Below are positions 21,205 through 30,780 of a DNA stretch of 64,000 bases, piece after piece (the first letter of the stretch is position 1; each line of letters opens with the position of its first letter). The notes below the pieces were generated by a model. That model made no database searches. It was not told where the DNA came from and saw only the letters and a program-made list of their open reading frames with translations. A program made the position numbers and the translations under genes. The DNA comes from CAWDYA01 sp963806495 (GTDB lineage: Bacteria > Acidobacteriota > Polarisedimenticolia > JACPZX01 > DASXTC01). The DNA lies in contig CAWDYA010000005.1 in assembly GCA_963806495.1 (NCBI GenBank), forward strand, positions 254,614-318,613, given 5' to 3'.

Positions 21205-21759
21205 ATGCACTGCTTCAACGCACGACGACACTTCGCCGATTCGATCGAAGGTGTTCTCGCAGCCGACACGGGGCGGCGTCTCCGGGACCATCTCGCCTCC
21301 TGCGCCCGCTGCGCATCCGAGCACGAGGCGCTCGCCGCGATCGCGCTCGCCGTGGGCGACGCCGGCCGGGCCATCCAGACCCCGGCGCCGGGCGATTTCG
21401 AGACGCGGCTCTTCGCGGCGATCCGGACGCGGTCGCAGGCGCCCGCCGCCCGGTGGGCCCTGCCCGCCGCGCTCCCCCTGGCCGTCTCGGTGCTGATCAT
21501 GATCGCCGCCGCCGTCCTGTCCCTGACCGGCAGCGGCCCGGCCCGATCCGTCCCGCTCCCCGCGCCCGGTCTCACCGCCGGCGCGTTGCCGCCCGATGCC
21601 GCGGGCGACGACGCCGTGGATCGCCTCGCGCCTCCCGAAGAGATCCCGTTCACCCTGGACGAGGATCTCGTGGGGACGCGGCGCGGGCGTATCCCGGCCA
21701 CCACCTACGTGCTCGAACCCGCTCCGGAGGAGCGGGCCGTTCTGAGGGCATCGCTGTGA
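21205..21759 (+). CDS. zinc-finger anti-sigma factor, membrane-anchored
   Basis: 184 residues. The N-terminus has the ZAS pattern 'HLASCARC' (His-x3-Cys-x2-Cys) of anti-sigma domains, preceded by the Cys at residue 3. One transmembrane segment ('PLAVSVLIMIAAAVLSL', about residues 90-106) puts the short C-terminal part outside. By family it holds the preceding ECF sigma factor at the membrane. Release would need proteolysis or a conformational signal; the adjacent HtrA-like protein cannot cut because it lacks the catalytic residues. Confidence 0.85.
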   Translation: MHCFNARRHFADSIEGVLAADTGRRLRDHLASCARCASEHEALAAIALAVGDAGRAIQTPAPGDFETRLFAAIRTRSQAPAARWALPAALPLAVSVLIMIAAAVLSLTGSGPARSVPLPAPGLTAGALPPDAAGDDAVDRLAPPEEIPFTLDEDLVGTRRGRIPATTYVLEPAPEERAVLRASL

Positions 21760-23333
21760 CACCGCGCCTCGTCCTGCCTGCGATCCTGCTGGCCGCCCTG
21801 CTGTCTGGAGCCGCCTCGGCGGACGAGAAACCGGCACCGCGCCCCGTCGCCGCGCCGGAGTACCCGGCGCTCCAGGCGCTCGAGCGTGAGATCAGCCGGC
21901 TCGTGGAGACGGCGCGGCCCTCGGTGGTCTCGGTCGTCACGCGGGCGCGTCTCGAGAATCTCCTCAACGGCCTCGGCGACCATGTCAGGCTGGAGACGCT
22001 TCACGGCGACGGCCCGCTGGCGCGGCGTGTCGGCAGCGGTGTCGTGATCGACGGCAAAGGGCACATCGTGACGGTCTCGTCGGTTGTCGCCGGGGCGAGC
22101 GACGTGGTGGTGGTCGCACACGACGGTCGGAAGCTCCCGGCACGTATCGAGGGGATCGATCCCGCCTCGGGTCTCGCCGTGTTGTTCGTGGAAGACAGCG
22201 GCTCGCTCAGCCCGGCGCGCATGAGCGACAGCTCACGTATCGACGTCGGCTCTCTCGTCACGACGTTCGGCGCCGACCAGGGCGCGGGCCCGGCCTACTC
22301 GGTCGGGTTCGTCGCCGGCAGCGGAGTCAGCCAGGGTCCGTTCCGCCGGGGTCCCTATCTCAGGCTGGACGCATATACGGCCCCGGGCGCCGGAGGCGGC
22401 CCCGTGTTCGACAGCCGCGGCGAGCTGGTCGGCCTGGTGTTCGGCGCGCGGGACCTGCCCTCCACGGGCCAGGACCCGGTGATCACTTGGGAGGCACTCT
22501 CGCCGCCCGACGCCGACAGCGAAAACGACCGCGACACCGACGAGGAAACACCGTCGGGGGCCCGTGAGTACTTCAGGGCGCTGCACCGGGCGGGCTCCTC
22601 CGGCGCCGGGGTCAGCTATGCCGTGCCAATCGAGGTCGTGCGTCATGTCACCGAGCAGATCATCCGATCGGGCTCCGTGCGCCGCGCATGGCTCGGCGTC
22701 ACCATCGAATCGGATGAGCCGGGCGAGGTCCGCCTCACCCACGTGGTTCCCGACAGCCCCGCCTCCCACTCCGGGCTGCAGGAAGGCGATCGGATCGTCA
22801 GTGTTGATGGCGAGCCGCTGTCGGTGGCCGAGACGCTGGTGGAGAAGATCGCCGTGGCGACGCCCGGCGCGACCGTGCGTCTCGGGCTGGTGCGCGAGGA
22901 CCGGAAGGTGGACGTCCGCGTCACCCTCGGTGAGAGGGACGACCCGAAACGGGCTCCGCCCGCCCCGGTCTGGGCGTTCCGGTTCGCCACGCCGCATCTC
23001 GGCGTGCGTCTCGAGGAGATGGACGACGTCCTGCGCGCCCGTCTGGGCGCACCGGCGGGCGTCGGTGTGATGGTGCGTCAGGTGGACCGGAACGCCCGGG
23101 CCGCCCTGGCGGGCATCGAGCCGGGCGACGTGATCGTCTCGGCGCTCGGCGACGAGGTCCGCACGATCACCGATCTGCGCAAGGCGCTGCAGGAGCAGGA
23201 CGAGGAGGACCCGATGCCGCTGGACGTGATCCGTGCGGGGAAGAAGCTGGTTCTTCTCGTTCCGCCCCCGGCGCCGGCGCCGCCTCCACCGGCGCCGCCA
23301 GCCGCGCCGCGGGCACCGCGCGAGCGTCCCTGA
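21756..23333 (+). CDS. HtrA/DegP-like PDZ protein without catalytic triad
   Basis: 525 residues from GTG 21756, which overlaps the anti-sigma stop as GTGA. Signal peptide, a trypsin-fold domain (about 45-280), two PDZ domains (about 305-395 and 410-500) and a proline-rich tail. The protease fold is recognisable ('GSGVVIDGKGHIVT', 'IDPASGLAVLF', 'APGAGGGPVFDSRGELVG'). However, the catalytic His aligns with Ser109, Asp with Gly139 and Ser with Gly213. All three are missing while flanking structure and PDZ domains are intact. It is therefore probably a periplasmic peptide sensor or chaperone-like scaffold for the sigma/anti-sigma pair, an inference from context. Confidence 0.9.
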   Translation: MTPRLVLPAILLAALLSGAASADEKPAPRPVAAPEYPALQALEREISRLVETARPSVVSVVTRARLENLLNGLGDHVRLETLHGDGPLARRVGSGVVIDGKGHIVTVSSVVAGASDVVVVAHDGRKLPARIEGIDPASGLAVLFVEDSGSLSPARMSDSSRIDVGSLVTTFGADQGAGPAYSVGFVAGSGVSQGPFRRGPYLRLDAYTAPGAGGGPVFDSRGELVGLVFGARDLPSTGQDPVITWEALSPPDADSENDRDTDEETPSGAREYFRALHRAGSSGAGVSYAVPIEVVRHVTEQIIRSGSVRRAWLGVTIESDEPGEVRLTHVVPDSPASHSGLQEGDRIVSVDGEPLSVAETLVEKIAVATPGATVRLGLVREDRKVDVRVTLGERDDPKRAPPAPVWAFRFATPHLGVRLEEMDDVLRARLGAPAGVGVMVRQVDRNARAALAGIEPGDVIVSALGDEVRTITDLRKALQEQDEEDPMPLDVIRAGKKLVLLVPPPAPAPPPPAPPAAPRAPRERP

Positions 23334-23342
23334 CGACCGAAC

Positions 23343-23756
23343 TCAGCCGAGCAGATCGACCGTCGTCAGCAGGACCGTCGAACCCAGCCGGATCTCGTCG
23401 CCGTCCGTCACCCGGCAGAAGGCGATCAGCCGGTCGTTGTGGTAGGTGCCGTTCGTGGAGGCGAGATCCCTGAGGATGATCGTGTCGGCGTCGATCACCT
23501 CCAGGCTGGCGTGCCGCCGCGAGATCTGCGGATCGGGAATCCGGAATTCCCCCTCTTCCCGGCCCACCACCGTCATGCGCGTGGCCGGCGAGAAGACGGC
23601 GCCCAGCGCGGGACCTCCCACCACCTCCAGCAGGATGTTCAGACCCGTCGGGATCGGCTCCGCGGTCGGGCCCGCCACCCCCGGGTCGGGCGGTCTGACC
23701 CGGACCGTGAGATCCGCCGCGGGCGCACCGCCCCGGGAGTCCTTCGGGCGGGTCAT
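23343..23756 (-). CDS. FHA-domain protein
   Basis: 137 residues with a flexible N-terminus and one forkhead-associated domain. The phosphothreonine-binding residues are present: 'VVGREEGEFRIPDPQISRRH' and 'DLASTNGTYHNDRL' (Arg, Ser-Arg-Arg-His and Asn). It should bind a phosphorylated partner; no Ser/Thr kinase is in the window. The ATG overlaps the stop of the 119-residue gene before it as ATGA, so the two are coupled. It converges on the HtrA-like gene with a 9-base gap. Confidence 0.88.
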   Translation of the reverse strand: MTRPKDSRGGAPAADLTVRVRPPDPGVAGPTAEPIPTGLNILLEVVGGPALGAVFSPATRMTVVGREEGEFRIPDPQISRRHASLEVIDADTIILRDLASTNGTYHNDRLIAFCRVTDGDEIRLGSTVLLTTVDLLG

Positions 23757-24112
23757 CGCCCGGCCCCCATGCCCGCCTGCCGGGCCTCGAGAGCGTCCAG
23801 ACGGGCCAGGTGCTCCTTGAGGCGCGACCCCGACCGCGCCGCACACTGGCTGTCCAGGCTTGGAGCGCCTTCCGCCGGCTCGTCGACGAGAATCTTCTCG
23901 ATGCGCGACATCGGGAAGAACGTGCAGGACGGCCGGATCCCCAGCTCTTCCGGATCCGAGAGCCCCCGCAGCCAGTCGTCGAAGGAACGCAGGTCGAGGC
24001 CGCGGACGGCGAGACCTGCCGGGCCGAGCTCCAGCAACTCACCCCAGATCTTCTCGCGGGGATTCTGCAGGTAGGCGATGATGACGGTGCCGGGCGCGAA
24101 TGTGGAAGCCAT
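23753..24112 (-). CDS. small cytosolic protein of unknown function
   Basis: 119 residues, no signal peptide or membrane segment. The first 70 residues look like a small beta-barrel ('GTVIIAYLQNPREKIWGELL', 'GPAGLAVRGLDLRSFDDWL', 'SCTFFPMSRIEKILVDE'), reminiscent of Sm-like or SH3-like folds, followed by a charged helix. I do not recognise a named family. Coupled to the FHA gene, so a joint role is likely. The 81 bases between it and mce contain nothing I can name. Confidence 0.7.
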   Translation of the reverse strand: MASTFAPGTVIIAYLQNPREKIWGELLELGPAGLAVRGLDLRSFDDWLRGLSDPEELGIRPSCTFFPMSRIEKILVDEPAEGAPSLDSQCAARSGSRLKEHLARLDALEARQAGMGAGR

Positions 24113-24193
24113 GATCGAGGAAGAAGATGGGTGGCTTCGGACGGGGGGTCAAGCGCGTGGCGCGGCGCGCGGGCCGGGGGATATGGGGGCGTC

Positions 24194-24598
24194 CTACGGG
24201 TGCTCTTTCAGCTCGACGAGCACCCCTCCCGTCGACCGCGGGTGCACGAAGGCGATACGGCGGCCCCCGGCGCCGGTGCGTATCGCGGGCGGGACGATCT
24301 GCGCGCCCTTCCGCTCGAGCTCCGCCACCGCCTCGCCGAGGTCGGCGACACGCAGGCAGATGTGATGGATCCCTTCGCCACGCTTGTCGATGAAGCGCGC
24401 AACCGGCGAGTCGGGCCCGAGCGCCTCGAGCAGCTCGATGCGGCTCTCACCCACGGGCAGGAACGACACGCGCACCCCCTCGGAGGCGACCACCTCGGGG
24501 GTCGATGGAGTCAGCCCCAGCGTGTCCCGGTAGAACTTCAGCGTCTGCTCGATCGAACGTACGGCCACACCCAGATGATCGATCACTCCCGTTTTCAT
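24194..24598 (-). CDS. mce: methylmalonyl-CoA epimerase
   Basis: VOC-fold epimerase of 134 residues that interconverts (R)- and (S)-methylmalonyl-CoA in propionyl-CoA metabolism. Paired betaalpha-betabetabeta units are visible: 'IDHLGVAVRSIEQTLKFYRD' and 'GIHHICLRVADLGEAV', with metal-binding His and the C-terminal 'ELKEHP' Glu. The ATG overlaps the meaB stop as ATGA. Together with MeaB and an acyl-CoA dehydrogenase it points to a methylmalonyl-CoA route, though the mutase subunits are not in the window. Confidence 0.93.
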   Translation of the reverse strand: MKTGVIDHLGVAVRSIEQTLKFYRDTLGLTPSTPEVVASEGVRVSFLPVGESRIELLEALGPDSPVARFIDKRGEGIHHICLRVADLGEAVAELERKGAQIVPPAIRTGAGGRRIAFVHPRSTGGVLVELKEHP

Positions 24599-25560
24599 TC
24601 ACGCTCCTGTCTCGGGGGGGAGAACTTCTCGAGCAGCAGGTCGACGGCGGAGTGCGGGTCTATCGAGCGGGCCTCGACCCGCGTCACCATGTCGTCGAAC
24701 GCGCCGTCTCCCGAAGGTCCCGACGCCCATTCCAGCACCCGCTCACGCATCAGGTCCAGCAGACGCTCGCGGCTGCGCTCGCGGCGCCGGGCGCTCACGA
24801 CGTCTCCACCCGCCGACTGGAGGAATGACCCGATGGCGTCCCGCAGCTCGTCGATTCCCTCGCCCGACGTGGCCACCGTCCTCAGGATTCTCGGCGCCGG
24901 TCTGTCGGGCGCGTCCAGCAGGCTGAGCATCGTCTTGACGTCGGTATGCAGACGGTCAATCCCGTCGCGGTCGGCCTTGTTGAGGATGAAGATGTCGGGT
25001 ATCTCCATGATACCCGCCTTGATCGTCTGGATGTCGTCGCCCATTCCCGGCACGAGCACGACCACGACCACGTCGGCGACCCGGACGACGTCCACCTCGT
25101 CCTGCCCGACGCCCACCGTCTCGATGACGATCACGTCGCAGCCGGCCGCGTCCATCAGGTCCGCCACGTCGACGGTGGCGCCGGCCAGCCCGCCGAAGTG
25201 ACCGCGTGTCGCCATCGACCGGATGAAGACACCCGCATCGGTGCTGTGACGCTGCATCCGGATGCGGTCGCCCAGGACCGCCCCGCCGGAAAAAGCGCTC
25301 GAGGGGTCGACGGCGATGATCCCGACCTTCTTGCCCTGCTGACGGAAGGCGTGCGCAAGCCCGTCCACGAGCGTGCTCTTGCCCGCTCCGGGCGGCCCCG
25401 TGACCCCCACGATCGGCGCCCGGCCCGAGCGCGGGTAGACGGTCCGGAGGATGTCGCGGGCGGCCGGCAGGCGGTCCTCGACGATCGAGATCGCACGGGC
25501 GAGCGCGCGCGGCTCGCCGGCAAGAAGCCGCGAGACCAGGTCGCCGCCGCGAGAGGTCAT
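24595..25560 (-). CDS. meaB: methylmalonyl-CoA mutase-associated G-protein chaperone (ArgK/MeaB)
   Basis: GTPase that protects and reloads B12-dependent methylmalonyl-CoA mutase. 321 residues. Walker A 'GVTGPPGAGKSTLVDGLAHA', the switch regions 'AVDPSSAFSGGAVLGDRIRM' and 'ETVGVGQDEVDV', and 'NKAD' for guanine specificity are all present, with a C-terminal dimerisation helix. The ATG at 25560 overlaps the acyl-CoA dehydrogenase stop as ATGA, and its own stop overlaps mce. Confidence 0.94.
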   Translation of the reverse strand: MTSRGGDLVSRLLAGEPRALARAISIVEDRLPAARDILRTVYPRSGRAPIVGVTGPPGAGKSTLVDGLAHAFRQQGKKVGIIAVDPSSAFSGGAVLGDRIRMQRHSTDAGVFIRSMATRGHFGGLAGATVDVADLMDAAGCDVIVIETVGVGQDEVDVVRVADVVVVVLVPGMGDDIQTIKAGIMEIPDIFILNKADRDGIDRLHTDVKTMLSLLDAPDRPAPRILRTVATSGEGIDELRDAIGSFLQSAGGDVVSARRRERSRERLLDLMRERVLEWASGPSGDGAFDDMVTRVEARSIDPHSAVDLLLEKFSPPRQERE

Positions 25561-26705
25561 GCGCCGTCCAGGATGTTCCGCGCGATCACGAGCCGCTGCA
25601 TCTCGGACGTCCCCTCTCCGATCGTGCAGAGCTTCGCGTCGCGGTAGAACTTCTCCGCGGGGAAGTCCTTGATGTAGCCGTAGCCGCCCAGGATCTGGAC
25701 GGAGCGGTCCGCGGCGAACACGGCGACCTCGGAGGCGTACAGCTTCGCCATGGCCGCCTCCCGCGTGATGCGTCGCCCGCCCTGGTCCTCGACGCAGGCG
25801 GAGCGGTAGGTGAGCAGCCGCGCCGCCTCGATCCTCATGGCCATGTCGGCCAGCGTGAAGGAGACGGCCTGGAACGAGGCGATCGGGCGATCGAACTGCT
25901 TGCGCTCCTTGGCGTACTTGCGTGCCACCTCGTAGGCGCCCTGCGCGGTGCCGAGCGACAGCGCCGCGATGGCGATGCGTCCCCGGTCGAGGATCTCGAG
26001 GGCGTTGACGAACCCCCTCCCTTCGTCGCCGAGCAGATGCGACGCGGGCACGCGGCAGTCCTCCATGATGACCTCGGCCGTGTCGGAGGCGCGCATCCCC
26101 ATCTTGTCTTCGACCTTGCCGTGCCGGAACCCCTTCATCCCCTTCTCGAGCAGAAAGGCCGATATCCCCTTCTTGCCCTTGTCGGGATCGGTGACGCAGA
26201 AGACCACGCAGAGATGGCCGACCGAGCCGTGTGTGGCGAAGGTCTTCGAGCCGTTCAGGACCCAGGCGTCGCCGTCCCGCACGGCGCGGCTCCGCGTGCC
26301 GCCCGCGTCGGAGCCCGCGGTCGGCTCCGTGAGGGACCATGCACCCAGGATCTCGCCCTTGGCGAGCTTCCCCAGGTAACGCTTCTTGAGATCCTCGGAT
26401 CCGAAACGATAGACGTGGCTCGTGCACAGCCCGTTGTGGGCGGCCACGCCGAGGGCGATGGCCGGATCCACGCGCGCGATCTCCTCGATGATGATCGCGT
26501 AGTCCAGATAGGTCATGCCGGCACCGTCGTACTTCTCCGGCACGGTGATCCCCAGATACCCCATGGCGCCCATCTTCGAGAAGATGTCATGGGGGAACTC
26601 CTTCGCTTCGTCCAGCCTGCGGCTGTGCGGAGCGATCTCCGACTCGGCGAACTCGCGCACGCTCTGTCTCAGCATCAGCTGTTCTTCGGTCAGGTCGAAG
26701 TCCAA
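25557..26705 (-). CDS. acyl-CoA dehydrogenase
   Basis: FAD-dependent acyl-CoA dehydrogenase of 382 residues. Signatures: 'MTYLDYAIIIEEIARVDPA', 'GAWSLTEPTAGSDAGGTR' (flavin/substrate), and the C-terminal 'QILGGYGYIKDFPAEKFYRD' and 'GEGTSEMQRLVIARNIL', the last with the catalytic-base Glu of short/branched-chain enzymes. Starts at TTG 26705 with GGGAGG just upstream. First gene of the ACAD-meaB-mce operon, so a branched-chain or short-chain acyl-CoA feeding propionyl/methylmalonyl-CoA is the likely substrate. Confidence 0.93.
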   Translation of the reverse strand: MDFDLTEEQLMLRQSVREFAESEIAPHSRRLDEAKEFPHDIFSKMGAMGYLGITVPEKYDGAGMTYLDYAIIIEEIARVDPAIALGVAAHNGLCTSHVYRFGSEDLKKRYLGKLAKGEILGAWSLTEPTAGSDAGGTRSRAVRDGDAWVLNGSKTFATHGSVGHLCVVFCVTDPDKGKKGISAFLLEKGMKGFRHGKVEDKMGMRASDTAEVIMEDCRVPASHLLGDEGRGFVNALEILDRGRIAIAALSLGTAQGAYEVARKYAKERKQFDRPIASFQAVSFTLADMAMRIEAARLLTYRSACVEDQGGRRITREAAMAKLYASEVAVFAADRSVQILGGYGYIKDFPAEKFYRDAKLCTIGEGTSEMQRLVIARNILDGA

Positions 26706-26748
26706 GCACGCCTCCCGGAAAGTGCCGTAAGTCTGTGTGAATCAATGA

Positions 26749-26777
26749 ATTCTATGAAAGCCCCCGCGGCGTGTCAA
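26749..26777 (-). promoter_or_regulatory. sigma70 promoter of the acyl-CoA dehydrogenase-meaB-mce operon
   Basis: TTGACA (26772-26777), 17 bases, TAGAAT (26749-26754) on the minus strand. The -35 box is a perfect consensus. It lies in the 130-base gap after ltaE. Confidence 0.8.
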
Positions 26778-26784
26778 CCGGGCG

Positions 26785-26800
26785 CGACGACCGATCGTCG
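26785..26800 (-). other. stem-loop after ltaE
   Basis: CGACGA and TCGTCG (6 base pairs) around a four-base loop, 35 bases after the ltaE stop and just before the next promoter. There is no T-run, so it is at best a weak or Rho-assisted transcript end. Confidence 0.3.
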
Positions 26801-26835
26801 GGCGCCGGGCTTCATGCCGAAGGGACTTCTCCGCC

Positions 26836-27872
<1,037 letters not shown>

Positions 27873-27876
<4 letters not shown>

Positions 27877-29027
27877 ATCAGCCTCGTGAAGACTTCGTTC
27901 GACAGCAGGATGCCGCGCGCCGTGAGCGTCAGACGGCCCGCACCGCCGGCGAGAAGCCCGGCGTCGGCCAGCTCCGCGATCGGCGCGGCGAGCCGCTCGG
28001 CCGGATCGTAATCCCATTGTGCCGTGAAAGCGTCGAGGTCCACGCCTTCCGACAGCCTCAACGCGAGCACCAGCGCCTCCCGCGCGCGCTCCTCGGCGGT
28101 GCCGAGCGTGTAATCCTCGGCCCCGGCGGGATCCCCGCCGCCGTCGACCCACAGACGCCAACGCTGCATGTCGGCGGGACGCGCCAGCCTCCGTCCCCCG
28201 AGATAGGCGTGCGCCGACGGGCCCGCGCCGCCCCAGGGATCGGATCTCCAGTATTTCAGGTTGTGACGCGATTGTCTCCCCTCGCGCGCGAAGTTCGCGA
28301 TCTCGTATCGGGCGAGTCCCGCACCCTCCAGGATCGACACGGCCCCCTCGTACATCGCGGCGACGTCGTCATCGTCGAGGAGCCGCTCGCGCCCCGAGGC
28401 CACCGCCCGCGAAAGCGGAGTGTTCTTGCCCGACTCCGAGGTCTCCAGCAGGTAGATCGAGACGTGTTCGGGAGCCAGCAACGCCGTCCGCTCCAGCCCG
28501 CGCAGGAACCCGCCACGTGTCTCGCCCGGCAGACCCGCGATGAAGTCCAGCCCGAGGTTGCCGAATCCCGCCTCGCGCGCGAGACGCGCGGCCGTCGCCG
28601 CTTGGTCACCCGTGTAGAGCCGGCCTCGCGGCGCGAGCACCGCGTCGTCGAATGACTGCACGCCGAGGCTGAGCCGGTTCACGCCGGCGGCAAGCCAGGC
28701 CGCGGCCCGCGCGGTGGTGACCGTCTCGGGGTTCGCCTCCAGCGTGATCTCGGCCCCCGCGGCCACGCTGAAGAGCCGGGCGCAGGCGTCGAGCAGGTCG
28801 GCGATACGGCCCGGCTCGAGCGCGGACGGTGTGCCTCCACCGAGGTAGATGGTGTCGAGCGGCGGTCTGGCCGCGCCCATCGCCCGCGCCGACAGGGCCA
28901 GGTCGGACTTCAGGTGATCGAAATAGCTCTCGCCCGCCCGCTCGATGACCACGAAAAAGTCGCAGTAGTCGCAGCGGCGGGCGCAGTACGGGACGTGCAG
29001 GTAGAGTCCGTTAGACTGGCCCGGCAT
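27873..29027 (-). CDS. hemW: radical SAM HemW-family protein (heme chaperone; formerly HemN-like)
   Basis: 384 residues. The radical SAM cluster motif is 'CARRCDYC' (Cys-x3-Cys-x2-Cys), followed by 'YLGGGTPSALEPGRIADLL', 'GVNRLSLGVQSFDD' and 'GLDFIAGLPGE'. It lacks the extra N-terminal residues and cysteine of true coproporphyrinogen dehydrogenase, so HemW, which loads heme into respiratory proteins, is the better name. ATG at 29027, 8 bases after the metallopeptidase stop. Confidence 0.92.
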
Positions 29028-29034
29028 GGCATGA

Positions 29035-29991
29035 TCACCTGAGACGCTTGACGTGACGGTACCATGCGTCGTCGAGATCCTCCAGGGAGACTCCCAGAAG
29101 GCCCAGCAGCGTCTCCCGTCCCCCGCCGCCCTCCCGCTCCAGCTCGGCGTAACGGAACAGAAACGGGCGCAGCTCCCCAATCCTCCGGATCCGCCCGTCG
29201 GCGAGCAGGTGGACGAGCGTCCAGGAGGCGGCGTAGTGCAGCTGCGCCTCCTGTCCGTAGAACGGCCCCGGGGAACGGGTGTCGAGCAGCGGGCCGAGCG
29301 AGAGATTCGGATCGCGCCTGAATTGTCCGAGCAGGTACGACACGCTCCGGCGCGGCACGAACCGGTACTGCACCTCGCCGTCCGCACGGGGCACCCGCAG
29401 GATGCTCTCCCCGGCGATCGTTCCGAGCTCGACCTCGCCGGCGGCCGTGATGGCGGAGTACTGGCAGTACTGCGCCAGCCCCTCGTTCAGCCAGGGGGAG
29501 ATGCCGCCGCCGAGGATCTCGCCGTTGAGCAGGTGCGCCGCCTCGTGCAGCAGCGAGGCTTCGAGCGCACGATCCAGCGGCGACTCGCGCGCCACCAGCA
29601 GGGTCGAGGTTCCGGGAAGGAAGGCACCACCCGTCTCGAACGGCGGCGCGGTCACGGCGGCGGCCGAAAGAGCGCGATCCATCGCGGGGCGACCGGCGAA
29701 AAGATACACCTCGACCTCGCCCGTGGAGATCCGACCGCCGTCCAGTGGCTGCCACATCCGGCGGTAGGCCCGGTCGAAGGAGACGAGGAGATAGGCCAGA
29801 CGCGTCGCGGTCCCCTCGGGGATCGACGCCCGCGGGCCCGCGGTGACCCGGTAGCGGCCGGAGCGGGCGGTGGGCGGGTCATCCCCCATCTCCGCCAGCG
29901 CGGCCGCCCTGACGGAGGCGCGCGGCGCCGCCGGAGCGTGACCCGGCGCGGCGAGCACCACCGCGAGGAACACCAGGGCCGAGGCCGCCAC
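29035..29991 (-). CDS. peptidase MA-like (gluzincin) exported metallopeptidase
   Basis: 318 residues from GTG 29991 (shares one base with the stop of the batE-like gene). It starts with a signal peptide ('AASALVFLAVVLAAPGHA'). The zinc-binding motif 'LLHEAAHLLNG' (HExxH) is followed 20 residues later by 'WLNEGLAQY', whose Glu is the third ligand, the gluzincin pattern. Target unknown. It is embedded between Bat genes and hemW, so a role with the Bat complex in the envelope is an inference from position only. Confidence 0.85.
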   Translation of the reverse strand: MAASALVFLAVVLAAPGHAPAAPRASVRAAALAEMGDDPPTARSGRYRVTAGPRASIPEGTATRLAYLLVSFDRAYRRMWQPLDGGRISTGEVEVYLFAGRPAMDRALSAAAVTAPPFETGGAFLPGTSTLLVARESPLDRALEASLLHEAAHLLNGEILGGGISPWLNEGLAQYCQYSAITAAGEVELGTIAGESILRVPRADGEVQYRFVPRRSVSYLLGQFRRDPNLSLGPLLDTRSPGPFYGQEAQLHYAASWTLVHLLADGRIRRIGELRPFLFRYAELEREGGGGRETLLGLLGVSLEDLDDAWYRHVKRLR

Positions 29992-30780
29992 TAGATGACG
30001 CCGAGCGAGCCGGTGGTCACCCAGCCGTTCAGCCCGTTGTCCAGGCTCACCTGGGCCCAGGAATCCGAAGTCGTTGCGCACGCGCACCTTGAGTCCTTCG
30101 TGCACCGTGAACAGCGTCGTGTTGTCCTCGCCCGGTCCGCTCTTCACGTCGACGCGCTCCTTGAGGACAATCGCGTGCACCGTCGTCGCCTCGCGGTACT
30201 GCTTGAAGCCGAACGAGGCCCCCAGGACGAGCAGAGGGATCGCGACGACGGCCAGCGACCAGATCATGAGCCGCTTCACAGCCGGTGACCTGGTGACGAT
30301 CAGCACGGCGGCCAGCGCCGAGAGCACCAGCCACACCACGGTCAGCATCAGGGCATCCTGGTCGAGGGTGGTCAGCGAGAGCAGCTCCTCGATGAAAAAG
30401 CTGGTCGTGCGCGCGCCTCCGACGGACGTCCTGTCGGCGGTGAGCGAGCGCGCGAACTCGAGGTTCGCCTCGATGTCGGGGTCGTTGGGAGCCAGCTTCG
30501 CGGCCTTCTCGTACTCGAGGATGGCCGGGCCGAGCTGCTTGAGCTTGTACAGCGCGTTGCCCAGGTTGTAGTGCACTGCCGGCCCCGTGTAACCCTGCGT
30601 CAGAAGCTGCCGGTAGTGCTGCGCGGCGTCCTCGTACTCGCCCGCAGCGTAATGATCGTTGCCGGCGGAGAAGATCGCGGCCGCCTCCTGCGCCGCGTCC
30701 GCGGCCGCGGCCGGCAGCACGCCGGCGGACAGGCACACCACAAGACCAGCCCACGCGAGCCGCGTCGCGAGGCGGCTCAT
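29991..30780 (-). CDS. BatE-like TPR/SH3 membrane protein, with a one-base frameshift
   Basis: Signal peptide, two or three TPR repeats ('AAAIFSAGNDHYAAGEYEDA', 'AVHYNLGNALYKLKQLGPA'), two transmembrane segments and a C-terminal bacterial SH3 domain. As written, the frame shifts after 'VRVRNDFG': the SH3 domain resumes in the other frame as 'SWAQVSLDNGLNGWVTTGSL' and stops at TAG 29991-29993. The sequence reads GGATTCC (minus strand) where GGATCC would keep the frame, so one base at 30062-30063 is extra. Without correction the frame runs on into the peptidase and looks like a fusion. ATG overlaps the batD stop. Confidence 0.85.

Noticed and set aside
29035..30780. A single 581-residue TPR-SH3-peptidase fusion protein
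   Set aside because: The SH3 domain is cut in its middle and continues in the other frame to its own stop; the peptidase has its own start and signal peptide. The fusion results from one extra base.
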